Assembly: GCA_039105265.1 (NCBI GenBank)
Contig: JAPFFF010000012.1
Span: 2,046,001 to 2,110,000, forward strand
DNA length: 64,000 bases
Direction: 5' to 3'
DNA from: Tritrichomonas musculus
Lineage: Eukaryota > Parabasalia > Tritrichomonadida > Tritrichomonadidae
Positions 1 through 9,579 of the stretch are shown piece after piece (the first letter of the stretch is position 1; each line of letters begins with the position of its first letter). The notes beneath the pieces were generated by a model that was given only the letters and a program-made list of their open reading frames with translations, ran no database searches and was not told where the DNA came from. Position numbers and translations under genes: made by a program.

Positions 1-1529
1 GCTTTATCTTTGTAATCACTTAAACTTGAATCATAAAGTAAAACAGAAACGTTGTAAATAGTATCAATACCTTTTTTATTGGACATCTCAGAAATAATTG
101 ATTTGAATCCAAATTGCATATTGCTAATTTCATTATTATCATTGTGGTTGAGAGAGTTTGCTGCAAATTCTTTATCATCACCATCAATAATCGCATTGAA
201 TTGAATATTTTTATTTGATGTACGACTTGATGAATTTAAGGAAACGGTTTTTAACTCACTCAATGCTCCAACAGTTAAAACATTTTTAATAGATCCTGGT
301 GAGTTGATGCTTTGATACCTCCCGTCATTTCCAGATGCAAAAATAAACAAAAGTTCAGGATATCTTGCAGCAGCGCTGTTATATAAAAAATTAACAGTTG
401 ATGAATCACTATCTAAGCCCCATGAGTTCGTATTTATGAAAGAATTATAATTTTTCATTCGATTTAGTGTTGATTGCAAATCAATATCAATCCTCATGTT
501 TCCATATCCATCTTCAAGATCAACGATAATTGCTTTTGCATCAGGAGCAGCACCATTGTAAAGAGAATAAAATTTGTTCGAATTTTCTGAATTACCTAAA
601 ACAGTACCAGCAACATGGGTTCCATGACCAGAGTAATCTGTTTGGTCATTGGTACCACGATTACTGTATGTGGAATAATATATGATCTTTCTTTGATTGG
701 GTTCATATTTATTGTAAGGATATGCTTGTTGGTTTGAATCAACAAACCAAGTGAGACCAGATTGCAGTCCTGAATCTGATATTGTTATAACTTCATCTGC
801 TCCTGTGAGAAGAATTTCATGAAGAGGATTAAATGAACGTATAATATTATTGTAATTTTTCATTTTTAAAGTGCCAGTTTGCACAAATCCAGTTGAAAAT
901 CTGTTTAACATTTTAATTTTTGGGGAATGTTCGAATAAAAAGACTATACTTGAATTGATAAGTTCATTTTTAACAGTTTCAAGATAATTATTAAAAAAAG
1001 ATTGATTAGTATTTTTTTGAATTAATGTAAAAGAATACAGTCCATCAAGCATTTGGCGAACAGTTCCATATTTACTAAAATATTTTGGAAAATCATTTGT
1101 AGCTTGCACAAAATATTGTGCAATTTGATTATTTTGCGATTTTTCGTTTTTGTTTGGTTTTGAACTATGTTTTAAATCAAGAAATTTATGCTGTTTTGGA
1201 ACTTCCAAAATAACTAAATGTTGTGATTTTTGTAATTCTGATATTTCATCTTTTTCTAAATAATAACGAAAGTATAATGGAAATATACAATTGGATGGTA
1301 TAAAAATTTTTTTGTATTTGTGATATAGATCAGACTTATAAAATGATTCTTTGTTTATAATAGAGATAACATAATATTTTCCTTGATTATTTAATAAATT
1401 TGATTTGTTATTGGAAATATTTGAAATAACTTGTAAATTATTGATGCTTATAGTACAAGAGCCTTGGGACAATATGTAATTATTCGATTTTGACTTTTGA
1501 ATACTAAGAAAAAAGAAAATCCAAAGCAT
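1..1529 (-). CDS. Subtilisin-like serine protease (family S8), partial
   Basis: A secreted or lysosomal serine endopeptidase of the subtilase family. The ORF starts at the ATG at 1529 and stays open to the window edge, so the C-terminal part is missing. The first residues (MLWIFFFLSIQ) are hydrophobic and look like a signal peptide. The catalytic Asp lies in the motif ISDSGLQSGL (Asp about residue 252) and the catalytic His in SGHGTHVAG (His about residue 302). The oxyanion-hole Asn is in FASGNDG (about residue 401). The catalytic Ser (GTSMA-type motif) is not seen and should lie beyond position 1. About 250 residues precede the Asp, long enough for a propeptide or extra N-terminal domain. 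All motifs share one frame, so there is no sign of decay. An expanded S8 family is known in trichomonads. Confidence 0.9.
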   Translation of the reverse strand, partial: MLWIFFFLSIQKSKSNNYILSQGSCTISINNLQVISNISNNKSNLLNNQGKYYVISIINKESFYKSDLYHKYKKIFIPSNCIFPLYFRYYLEKDEISELQKSQHLVILEVPKQHKFLDLKHSSKPNKNEKSQNNQIAQYFVQATNDFPKYFSKYGTVRQMLDGLYSFTLIQKNTNQSFFNNYLETVKNELINSSIVFLFEHSPKIKMLNRFSTGFVQTGTLKMKNYNNIIRSFNPLHEILLTGADEVITISDSGLQSGLTWFVDSNQQAYPYNKYEPNQRKIIYYSTYSNRGTNDQTDYSGHGTHVAGTVLGNSENSNKFYSLYNGAAPDAKAIIVDLEDGYGNMRIDIDLQSTLNRMKNYNSFINTNSWGLDSDSSTVNFLYNSAAARYPELLFIFASGNDGRYQSINSPGSIKNVLTVGALSELKTVSLNSSSRTSNKNIQFNAIIDGDDKEFAANSLNHNDNNEISNMQFGFKSIISEMSNKKGIDTIYNVSVLLYDSSLSDYKDK

Positions 1530-1751
1530 CAAAATTTTAAACTTTTTAAATATAACGTTTATAATAACACAAAGAAAATTTTGAATGTTCGATTGAATTT
1601 TTTACTTATCAAAACTTATCTTTTTATCTCTCCCTTTTTTATTCCAGGTAGGATAATATACTTGATAATAAGTTTTTTTCTTTGATATGTATTATTTTTT
1701 TTCCTTTCACATTAAAAAACTTATTAACCATATATAAGACCTCAGGACATC

Positions 1752-1759
1752 AAACGACC
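1752..1759. repeat. 8-bp target-site duplication, left (AAACGACC)
   Basis: AAACGACC directly precedes the left terminal inverted repeat and is repeated exactly at 5556-5563 after the right one. An exact 8-bp duplication is the hallmark of hAT-type insertion. Confidence 0.85.
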
Positions 1760-1770
1760 CAGGGATACCA

Positions 1771-1912
1771 TACGGGCACGGGCACGAGTACGTTACCCGA
1801 AAAAACTAAAATTTCGGGCAGAAAAGGGCAAATGCGGGCATCCACTTTTGCCCGAAATTTTCTATCGTTGCCCGAAATTGCCCTAAAAAAAGAAAAAATT
1901 GAATAGACTGCC
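1771..1912. repeat. Left subterminal GGGCA/TGCCC motif array
   Basis: About nine copies of GGGCA or its complement TGCCC lie within 140 bp of the left end of the hAT-type element. The same motif recurs near the right end (5393-5541). Clustered short subterminal motifs in both orientations are typical transposase-binding sites in hAT elements; binding here is inferred. Confidence 0.65.
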
Positions 1913-3631
1913 CGAAACAATAGTTCGAATTTCTCAACATACTTTTTTTTTTTTTCAAAGGAGCACGGGTAACCGTTTTTCGTACGTTAAGAAGCCTTAA
2001 AAAAACATTTATATCTTATTATAAAAACAAGAAAAAACAATATTTTTTTAATATATTGATTATTTATATTAGATAATATAATTCATAATGATACATTACA
2101 TAATTATTTCAAGTGCGATGAAATAAAGTCCTAATGATGTTTTTTTTTTGATCATCCAAAGGACTTGTAAATTAATAGTTTTGATATTTTATTTTAGTGC
2201 TAAATGATAAAATGATATTATATCTTTTAAATAAAATTTATAGTAGACTTATAAATTTCCAAATCACATTTTTTATTTTTGAAATCCTGGGGAATATTCT
2301 TTTCTGTTGAGTGTTTATTTACATTGATATTTTATTTTGTACCACGATTGGTGTTAATAATTCTATTATATTATAATTAATGTTTTGTTGATACAGAATT
2401 TTTATTACAAAATATAATTTTTTTAATATATATTTATTTATTAAAGCATATTAAATATAGTATTTTCATTTTGGAGTTGAAAAGATAATAATTTCACGAA
2501 TATTTTTGTTTATTAAAAATCAAAGTTTTCGGGAAAATAATAACAAATAATTGTTATATATAATCATACCAAGCAAATATAATTATTTATCTGCAGAAAA
2601 AATCAATTAATTATGATATTTATGTATTTTAATGATGTTTGGAGGTTCTATGATATTTTATTATTAAATTTTAATAATAAAATAGACTATTATCTTTAAT
2701 ATAATGAAATTTCATTTCCAAAATAACTAAATACATAAGTAAATTCAGAATAAAAAATGAATAAAATAAAAAAAATTGAGTAGTGAAAATAAATTATCGT
2801 TCAATTTGTCAACTTTTTGAATTATTTTTATATTTTGATATTTTTCTTTCATTTGTCGATAAATCGATTTATTTCTGTGTATTTACACCACTACTATCAA
2901 ACATGTAAAAACGTTTAGAATTAAAATTCGTACGTTAGTTCTGAAAAGTTAAACTTTTTGATAACTTGGATTTTTAAAACATGAATAATGTTTTTCCCCT
3001 ACGATAGATTTTTTTTTGGTCTATATAAAACTTGCTCAAAAACCTATATATTATATAATATTTCAATATGAAGTCGAAACGACGATTTTCAATAACCGCC
3101 AAAGTCGTGCTCCTTTTTTTTTTCCTATTTTTTTTTTTTTTTTTTCAATAATATATATTTTTGCATTTTTAGTAAGTAAACATATAATAATATACATTTA
3201 TATTAAAATAATCACTTAAAATATATGTAAAATTAAAATATATGAAAAATTAAAATAATGTTTTCCATTTACATGAAAACGCCACAGTATTGGAAAAAGG
3301 AAAACAAAAAAATAACAAAACAATATTTGTAAGCTTGTAAATTTGGTGAAATAAACGTTTTTTGGGTTTTAAAAATCACCAAATGTAACCATATTATTGT
3401 CAAATAAATTTTATTAATATTTATTATTGTCATAAACCATTGAATTATTTGACAGAGGAATTAAATGAGTTTTATCAAAAGTCATATTAATAATCGATAA
3501 GATTTTCTCAGTAAAAAAATGTTATTTTTTGAATATTACAAAATAATTGTATGATTTGTATAATATATCATATAAAATAATAATAAAAAGCTCATTTATA
3601 TTGACGATGAAAAGCCAAATAACCGATTTCA

Positions 3632-3658
3632 CCAAAAGCCCAGGTCATGGGCTTTTGG
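3632..3658. repeat. Perfect 11-bp-stem hairpin
   Basis: CCAAAAGCCCA at 3632-3642 and TGGGCTTTTGG at 3648-3658 are exact reverse complements around a 5-nt loop (GGTCA). Related CACCAAA and CGCCAAA words recur near 3385, 3700-3730 and 4108-4135. This could be the relic end of a small element nested in the hAT copy. Confidence 0.6.
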
Positions 3659-3877
3659 CGACTGCATTCAATTTTGAATAGTTTACATATATTTTGGAGA
3701 TCACCAAAACGGTTTTTTTGGCGATGGTGATTTGTAAAGTTTTCAAAATATCATATATAAAATAAAAAAAAAAATAAGATATAAATATATAATAAAATCA
3801 ATAAAAGCATTTTTTCAATTGAAAATAATTTTTTTTCATTTATATTTTAAATATATACCGATATAAAATGTATTTAA

Positions 3878-3983
3878 AATATTAATAGTATTTATATTTT
3901 TATGAATATATATAGCCGAATAATAAATAATGCATTGAAATATTAATAGTATTTATATTTTTATGAATATATATAGCCGAGTA
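3878..3983. repeat. Two-copy tandem repeat, 61-bp period
   Basis: A block containing ATTAATAGTATTTATATTTT and ATATATATAGCCGA occurs twice, 61 bp apart and nearly identical. It lies inside the hAT-type element. Confidence 0.6.
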
Positions 3984-4210
3984 ATTAAATAAATTCATTG
4001 AATTTATTGAATGTTGATTCGTAAATTGAATTATTATTTCATCAAATATCATTTAATCATTTTATTTAATAATTCATAAGAAATAACTTTTTAAAAGATT
4101 TATTAAAATCGCCAAAAGACCAGAAAGAATCACCAAGACCAGGTCTTTTTTTTACATTTGGGTATATTTTACAAGCTTAATATTTGCAATAAACAATGCT
4201 TTTTACCTAG

Positions 4211-4426
4211 TTATGTACCCATTTCTGCATAGAGATGAAATTTTGAAAATGAAGTAATTCTCTTTAACATAATTTCATCAGTCAAAGCATCTTCAGCTCC
4301 GCAAAAAGCAAGAATCGGATGTCTATCAAAACAAACTCCTGAAGTGTCATCTTTTTCGAAATCGTAAAACATTTGATGAACGATATACAACAGGGACCAA
4401 AATATAAGTTCAAATTGAAGAGCCAA
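4211..4426 (-). pseudogene. Short coding remnant inside the hAT element
   Basis: A 71-residue frame with noticeably higher G+C than its surroundings. It contains a segment reading HPILAFCGAEDALTDEIM, which looks like genuine protein sequence rather than AT-rich noise. That segment vaguely recalls the late alpha/beta-hydrolase or thioesterase core, but this is not enough for a family call. Upstream DNA on the same strand also reads as protein-like in other frames, so this is probably a decayed gene fragment carried in the element. Confidence 0.35.
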
Positions 4427-5004
4427 ATAACATTAAATTAACAACTACTGCCATCAATAAGTTTACAGGGGAATTTGGCTTCAAGTATTTGCTTCCATTA
4501 TTTAAAAGAAATCGAAATTTTGATAAAGAAAATTGAATAAGAATATAACTTTTTGATAAAGCCCGAAACTAAATATTGATTATTTTCACTTTTTGAATAT
4601 AATTTTTTTTTTATTGAATTTTCCATTTTTTGAATATTACTGTTAAATAGCAAAATAAGAATCTATTAAGATTCTTTTATAAAAAATTATACAAATAAGA
4701 ATGAAACTTTTTACTAATAATATTCAAAATTTTGAATACAATCATAAATTCAATACTTACAGTATAATATACAAATTTTTACAGTATAATTGCATACAAT
4801 ATTCTTTATTAGAATATATCAATAAAAAATAAAGTCTCTGATTTATTTCTTCTTTATAAAATATATTAATAAATATAAAAATTAAATAATTAATAAATAT
4901 TTATTGATATAATGAAATAATTAAAATAAAAATAATAAATAAAATATACATTGATATAAGCTTTTTGAAATATCTTAATATGAACATCAACACAATTATC
5001 GTAA

Positions 5005-5244
5005 ATAATTCAAATTTTTAATTTAAAAAACGACGATACGACTAAAACGCTCAAAATTTATAATTTTAATTCTCTGAAAAATATCATTATTGCTGATTCA
5101 GAATATATAGGCGAAATATTATTAGATTGCTGCTCTAAAAAAAACTATGATACAATAATTGCAATACTTCATTTCATTTTAAAAATAAATAATTTTGATT
5201 TCATTCAAGATATAGAAGATTTTTATCAAAACATAACTGAATGA
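5005..5244 (+). pseudogene. Decayed reading frame near the right end of the hAT element
   Basis: About 79 open codons without an ATG, ending in TGA. The segment ADSEYIGEILLDCCSKKNYD reads like real protein, with a helical acidic pattern. The family was not recognised. It could be a piece of an old transposase or of a host repeat protein. Confidence 0.3.
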
Positions 5245-5392
5245 AAACTAATAAAAATGCAATTGATATCTACTATATTTTTTATTTTACATTGAGGAAA
5301 ATAAAATCAATATCTACTCAATAATACTGTATTAATACTCTTGTCAAAAAAAAATTAAAATATTCAATGAAATAATACAATTATCAATTCGG

Positions 5393-5541
5393 GCAAATGC
5401 GGGCAGATCACTTTTCTCTGCCCGAGAAACAAAAAGTGCCAAAAAATTTTTTTATTCGGGTAACGTATTTTGCCCGAAATTAATTTCGAGCACTTCATCG
5501 GGCGGAGACCGTTTATTTGCCCGAGATTGCCCGGGCTGCCC
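5393..5541. repeat. Right subterminal GGGCA/TGCCC motif array
   Basis: Seven to eight GGGCA/TGCCC motifs lie within 150 bp of the right end, mirroring the left array at 1771-1912. Confidence 0.65.
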
Positions 5542-5555
5542 TTTTGGTATCCCTG

Positions 5556-5563
5556 AAACGACC
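5556..5563. repeat. 8-bp target-site duplication, right (AAACGACC)
   Basis: Exact copy of 1752-1759, directly after the right terminal repeat. Confidence 0.85.
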
Positions 5564-7169
5564 GTTTAATTTTTTATTTTTTACTTTTTGATTGAAAAAT
5601 TTTGATATTTTTTAATAATAATTATATTATAATAATCTACAAATGAATGCAGATTAGAAAATAGTAAAATTATAAACAAATATGAGGAAAATAAAAAAAA
5701 TGCTTTTTCGAAACGATCAAAATTCACCTTTATAAACGCAATGAAGGTCAAAATAAAACAACATTTTATCAAAATCTAGCGCCAGAATCTTTATAATAAT
5801 TTGATATTTTAATACATGCATGAATCTTGATCTATGTTTAGAATATCAAGATTTTTTAACAGAGATTGAGTCATGCCCAGAGGTCTCATATATACTAAAA
5901 CTATCAACAACTGCAGATCTATAATTATGAAAGTCATTTCATTACAATATTGTTAAAGAATTAAATGAATTTTTATTAACAACTTAACTTAGTACTTTCA
6001 TATAACGTTGACAGTTTTTAATCCCGTATATTGGTTTTTATAGTGAAATATTGACCTAAACGATTTCATTTTTTTAATAAAATTGATTTTTTTGATGTTT
6101 TAATATAATACATTGACTAAAAGTTTTATATTGTTTGTTTTAAATCTAATATTTTGGTCCAATAAACTTCATTCACTCAATTCACTTTTGTTTAAAAATA
6201 CAAACCATCAATTTCACTGTTAAAAAGTTTATATTGTAGCCAATGTTTGTTAATTAGGTTGTTAATGGTATAAACAAACTGGTTTAGGTTTATTTTATAC
6301 ATTCATGTCTAACATAAAATAGTGATTTCCATAATTTGTTAATTTTTTGTTAATGCTGTTTATTTTTATTATTTAATATTTTTTAATGTATACAATTTAA
6401 TTACATTGTTAAAAAAAGATAAAAATAAAAAATAAACAAAATAAATATTCATAAAATGTATAACGCATTTTAACGTATAGAAAAATTATTTTCAAATCTG
6501 TTAATTTTTGTTTATATTGAATTTCATTTTGTTTAATCAGATAATATTTAACAATTTCAACTGCAAAATCATAGATTAAGAACCAATTGCAGTTTTACCA
6601 TTTTTTGAAAATTAAATATGATATTATATAGCATTTAAAAAGCATGATTAACATTATTTCAGAATAAATGATGGATATAATGATTTAAATCATCAATAAT
6701 TAATAAAATTATGTTTTTTTGTAAATATAATAATTCAAAAAATAAGCACTTTTTATCGATTTATTTCCAAACTTGTGCAAAATTTTCTATTTAAAAAAAT
6801 TGAATGATTTATTTTTATTAACCGTCATGGCCAAACATTAAAATTTTTTTATTGTAAGTTTCCAAGTATTTTATATTTTACAAAAAAAGTGCCAAAAATT
6901 GAATGCAAAATTTTGCAAAAGTTCGGCTCTCTAAAAAAATTTAATTCAAATAATTGAATACTAAAAAGTGAGAAAGTTCGTGTTATAATTTCTATCGAAA
7001 ATTGTAACTTTTTTGTTGTTATCAATTTATCGTTTTATGTAAATTAGTATAATGAATCAAACTTTTTCTATAGAAAAATTGAGAAATAACAATTGAAAAA
7101 CTGGAAATGTATCACAAATAAATGAGAAGAAATTAAATGAATAAAGTTAATATAACTTTTTCTGAAAAA
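5564..7169. other. AT-rich intergenic stretch
   Basis: No full gene is visible. Apart from the short coding remnant at 5820-5984 the sequence is low-complexity A/T DNA with no clear repeats. A 63-codon minus-strand frame at 5581-5772 is rich in F, I and K and is probably spurious. Confidence 0.5.
5820..5984 (+). pseudogene. Short protein-like remnant
   Basis: An ATG at 5820 opens a 34-residue frame (MNLDLCLEYQDFLTEIES...) ending at TAA 5922-5924. The same frame continues past a second stop with a further protein-like stretch, FHYNIVKELNEFLLTT. Composition and periodicity look coding. It may be the broken N-terminus of a repetitive trichomonad protein, for example an ankyrin type, but the family is not established. 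Confidence 0.35.
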
Positions 7170-7278
7170 TGATTACAGTCTTTTCAAAACGGTTATAAAA
7201 ATTTTCAACTTCGTTATAAAAAAATTGAATTCAATTACTTAGAAAAATTTTATAACCGTTTTGAAAAGACTGCAATCA
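7170..7278. repeat. 37-bp inverted repeat, Tc1/mariner TIR-like
   Basis: Arms at 7170-7206 and 7242-7278 match at about 35 of 37 positions around a 35-bp spacer. Read from the outside, the left arm contains TA followed by CAGTCTTTTCAAAACGG, the form of a Tc1/mariner/pogo terminal repeat. It lies 10 bp upstream of a mariner-type transposase start, so it is either that element's terminal region or a mini-element built from two facing ends. Confidence 0.75.
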
Positions 7279-7288
7279 TATCATTTAA

Positions 7289-8098
7289 ATGCTGAAAAGA
7301 GCGATCGAAAACTGGGCAAATGAAAAAATTTATTATCCAGAGCAATTTAATGATGCATATTTAATGTTTTGCCGTGACACAAATATCAATGTTTCAAAAA
7401 CGCATTTTTATAATATATTTTCAAACATTACACGCATTCAAAAAATTAAAACCGGTGGTGTATATACCAGGTCAGAAGAACTTGTTGATACCATCGTTCA
7501 GAGAAGTTTCTTTGGTGTCAATATGCTGAATACCATCGCAATTGATGAAAAGCCAATTATCATTAAAAATTATAAAACGACCTCGGTTCGAACAAATATA
7601 AATCACAAAGGCAAAATTCCATCTAATAAGGTTCAAGCATTTAAACATTTAGATAGGTTATCTAACCTATATATTATATGCGCAATTACATACAAAGGTG
7701 TTCTTTTATATCACATTTCAGAAACACCAATTAATACGTTAAAATTTAATTGTTTTTTAAAACGGTTAACGACTAAAATTAATAATGAAAATAATTGTTT
7801 TTTATTAGTTGATAATGCGAGTTTTCATTCAATTGATGAAGAAATAAAACGTGTTTTAGGCATACATAATCTATCAATAACACGAACTCCTCCAATGGGA
7901 TGCCTGTTCAATCCAATTGAAGAATTTTTTGCCTGTTTTGACAATAAGTTAAGGCATAAAATAAACACTTTTTTGAAAAAAACAACAGAACCTTTGAGCC
8001 AAGATATTTTTCTTGAAATGATTCATGAATCAATTGAAAAAACTGTTGAAATGGATCTCCCTCAAATATTTCGCAGAGCTGGATTATTGGAAAAATAA
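7289..8098 (+). CDS. Tc1/mariner-IS630-type DDE transposase
   Basis: A 269-residue transposase that would cut and rejoin DNA at TA targets. It shows the DDE_3 catalytic core: first Asp in NTIAIDEKPI, second Asp in FLLVDNASFHS, and the acid Glu in GCLFNPIEEFF, with 35 residues between the last two (DD35E). The family's usual length is about 340 residues. Here the N-terminal bipartite helix-turn-helix is reduced to about 80 residues, so the start may be truncated or may lie upstream. The core is uninterrupted. A TIR-like palindrome ends 10 bp upstream, but no matching right end was found between the stop codon and the next gene at 8282. This is either a recently decayed copy or a captured transposase gene. 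The published T. vaginalis mariner ends in DD34D, so this is a different lineage. Confidence 0.85.
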   Translation: MLKRAIENWANEKIYYPEQFNDAYLMFCRDTNINVSKTHFYNIFSNITRIQKIKTGGVYTRSEELVDTIVQRSFFGVNMLNTIAIDEKPIIIKNYKTTSVRTNINHKGKIPSNKVQAFKHLDRLSNLYIICAITYKGVLLYHISETPINTLKFNCFLKRLTTKINNENNCFLLVDNASFHSIDEEIKRVLGIHNLSITRTPPMGCLFNPIEEFFACFDNKLRHKINTFLKKTTEPLSQDIFLEMIHESIEKTVEMDLPQIFRRAGLLEK

Positions 8099-8281
8099 AA
8101 CTTCTCTTTTTTAATTTACATTATTTATTTTTATATATATATATATACTTTTTTATTATTTTTGGATGTATCGTATTCACTTTTTAAGATATATTATTAA
8201 ATATTTGATAAAGCTTTATGAATTTTTTCTTAATAAAAAAATAAATAAGAGAAATTAAAAAAAAAAAAAAAAAAATGATTT

Positions 8282-9049
8282 TTATTCATCATCATCCACT
8301 GAATGTTCCTTTAAAACTCTTTGGCATATTTCAGTGACGATTGATTCGTCAATAGGAACTGTTCTTTCAATTTGAAGAAACTGATTATCAATAGTGAACA
8401 TAAGAGAATTGAGTGATAATAATAATGGCACGTACCTTTTCCATACAGTTATAGAGGAAACTGTTTCTTCATTAGTTCTTTTCAAAATTGGGCCTCTGAA
8501 ATCCATCGATGCTTCCTCATTAAGAATTTCGACTGCTTTATGTCTCCTTTCTGCGGCACTAATAGCATGCATAGATGCAATTGACTGTTTTTTAGCATTT
8601 GGATCTGGAGGAGGTTTAAGATCTGAAATTACTTCCGGGCTTACCTTTTCCCATTTAACCATTCTATTTGTTAAGTCATTATTTAAAGTAATGGCTAAAA
8701 CAACAATTTCAGTCTTACCATGAAGTGCTGCATAAAAGCATCCTATTCCATAAAGGAACTTGTGTTCATCATCTATATCAGAGAAATAGATGACATTTTG
8801 GTTTACATCCAGCAGTTTGCATGTTGCTTTAATGAAGGTTGAAAAAGTTTTATAATCAATCAAAGACTGAGGTTGAACAACAACAGGCTCACTTTTTCCA
8901 AGAGAAGTAGGAATTCGAACAGCTGAGAGCTTTTTGAGTACTGCTCTCGCTGCAACAACGGTGACATTCATAACAACCGGCCCTGTAGGAGCTTGACACA
9001 TTGGAATATTCCATGGTGTACAGAATACGTTGGTAACTTGTTCATTCAT
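8282..9049 (-). CDS. Unrecognised 255-aa protein
   Basis: Start chosen at the ATG at 9049 (MNEQVTNVFCTPWNIP). The longer frame only adds a poly-T-derived FFFFFFF run, and a TCACTT initiator-like site sits 5 nt upstream of this ATG. The protein is well balanced in composition with no signal peptide, TM helix or coiled coil. A mixed alpha/beta region at about residues 75-145 (including NQNVIYFSDIDDEHKFLYG) is followed by an Ala/Lys helix and an acidic C-terminus (HSVDDDE). I do not recognise a family. It is head-to-head with the Furry-like gene across a 530-bp spacer. The stop is TAAA, overlapping the known trichomonad poly(A) signal. Confidence 0.8.
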   Translation of the reverse strand: MNEQVTNVFCTPWNIPMCQAPTGPVVMNVTVVAARAVLKKLSAVRIPTSLGKSEPVVVQPQSLIDYKTFSTFIKATCKLLDVNQNVIYFSDIDDEHKFLYGIGCFYAALHGKTEIVVLAITLNNDLTNRMVKWEKVSPEVISDLKPPPDPNAKKQSIASMHAISAAERRHKAVEILNEEASMDFRGPILKRTNEETVSSITVWKRYVPLLLSLNSLMFTIDNQFLQIERTVPIDESIVTEICQRVLKEHSVDDDE

Positions 9050-9053
9050 TGTG

Positions 9054-9059
9054 AAGTGA
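9054..9059 (-). promoter_or_regulatory. Initiator-like element (TCACTT)
   Basis: On the minus strand TCACTT lies 4 nt before the ATG at 9049. It fits the trichomonad initiator consensus TCAYTW, which in T. vaginalis sits close to the start codon and sets the transcription start. The leader would be only 7-8 nt long. Confidence 0.5.
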
Positions 9060-9301
9060 TTATATGATTTTTTTAAAAAAAAAAAAAAAAAAAAAAACGG
9101 AAAAATCAATTGAAAATGGAAACTTTATAGCTTTTTGAATGCAAAATTCGTTTATTTCAATGCATTTAGATTAATTTTCAAGTTTGAAATAATGAGATCA
9201 TAAAATTAATATAAAAAAAATATTGATAAAATTAAACTAATAGAAAATATGAAAATTATTTGTTCTTATATTAAAATTATAAAAATAAACAGGCAATCAT
9301 A

Positions 9302-9337
<36 letters not shown>

Positions 9338-9579
9338 GAATTGAATACTTTGTATTAATACAAAAATACTGTATTTTTTTTGTATTAAAAGTGAATTGAG
9401 TGATTAATGGATTTTTTTTTTTTTTTTGAAAAATAATTTAATCGTCTAGGAAAAAAATTAACCATTTTAACCGATATCAGTGAAAAAAGCTTCTATCATT
9501 ATGGTTAACAAAATCCACTTTAAAATATTAACTCATAAATTCTGAGAAATATGTTTAAAAATTAAAATAGAAAGACAAA
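9060..9579. other. Divergent intergenic region
   Basis: About 520 bp between two head-to-head genes. It has two long A tracts (about 9068-9097 and 9307-9332), an imperfect inverted repeat built on AATACAAAAATAC near 9357-9390, and GGTTAAC at 9502. It presumably contains the promoters of both genes. No other element is evident. Confidence 0.5.

Larger units (their letters stand above)
1760..5555. mobile_element. hAT-type DNA transposon, 3.8 kb, no intact transposase
   Basis: The element begins CAGGGATACC and ends with its reverse complement GGTATCCCTG. It is flanked by the exact 8-bp direct repeat AAACGACC. Short CAGGG-type ends plus an 8-bp duplication point to the hAT superfamily. Both ends carry dense GGGCA/TGCCC motifs, which stand out in this AT-rich DNA. 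The interior of about 3.4 kb has no long ORF. It contains a perfect 11-bp-stem hairpin, a 61-bp tandem duplication and two short decayed reading frames (4211-4426 minus, 5005-5244 plus). It is probably a non-autonomous or decayed copy mobilised in trans. Because the target duplication is perfect, the insertion is probably not very old. The superfamily call is inference from ends and duplication only. Confidence 0.8.

Noticed and set aside
1497-1906. Two short plus-strand ORFs (62 and 74 codons)
   Set aside because: The first overlaps the protease gene start and is F/I/K-rich. The second runs through the hAT terminal motif array.
9050-9109. Upstream ATG extending the 255-aa protein by 20 residues
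   Set aside because: It adds only a homopolymer-encoded Phe run and would place the initiator site inside the coding region.
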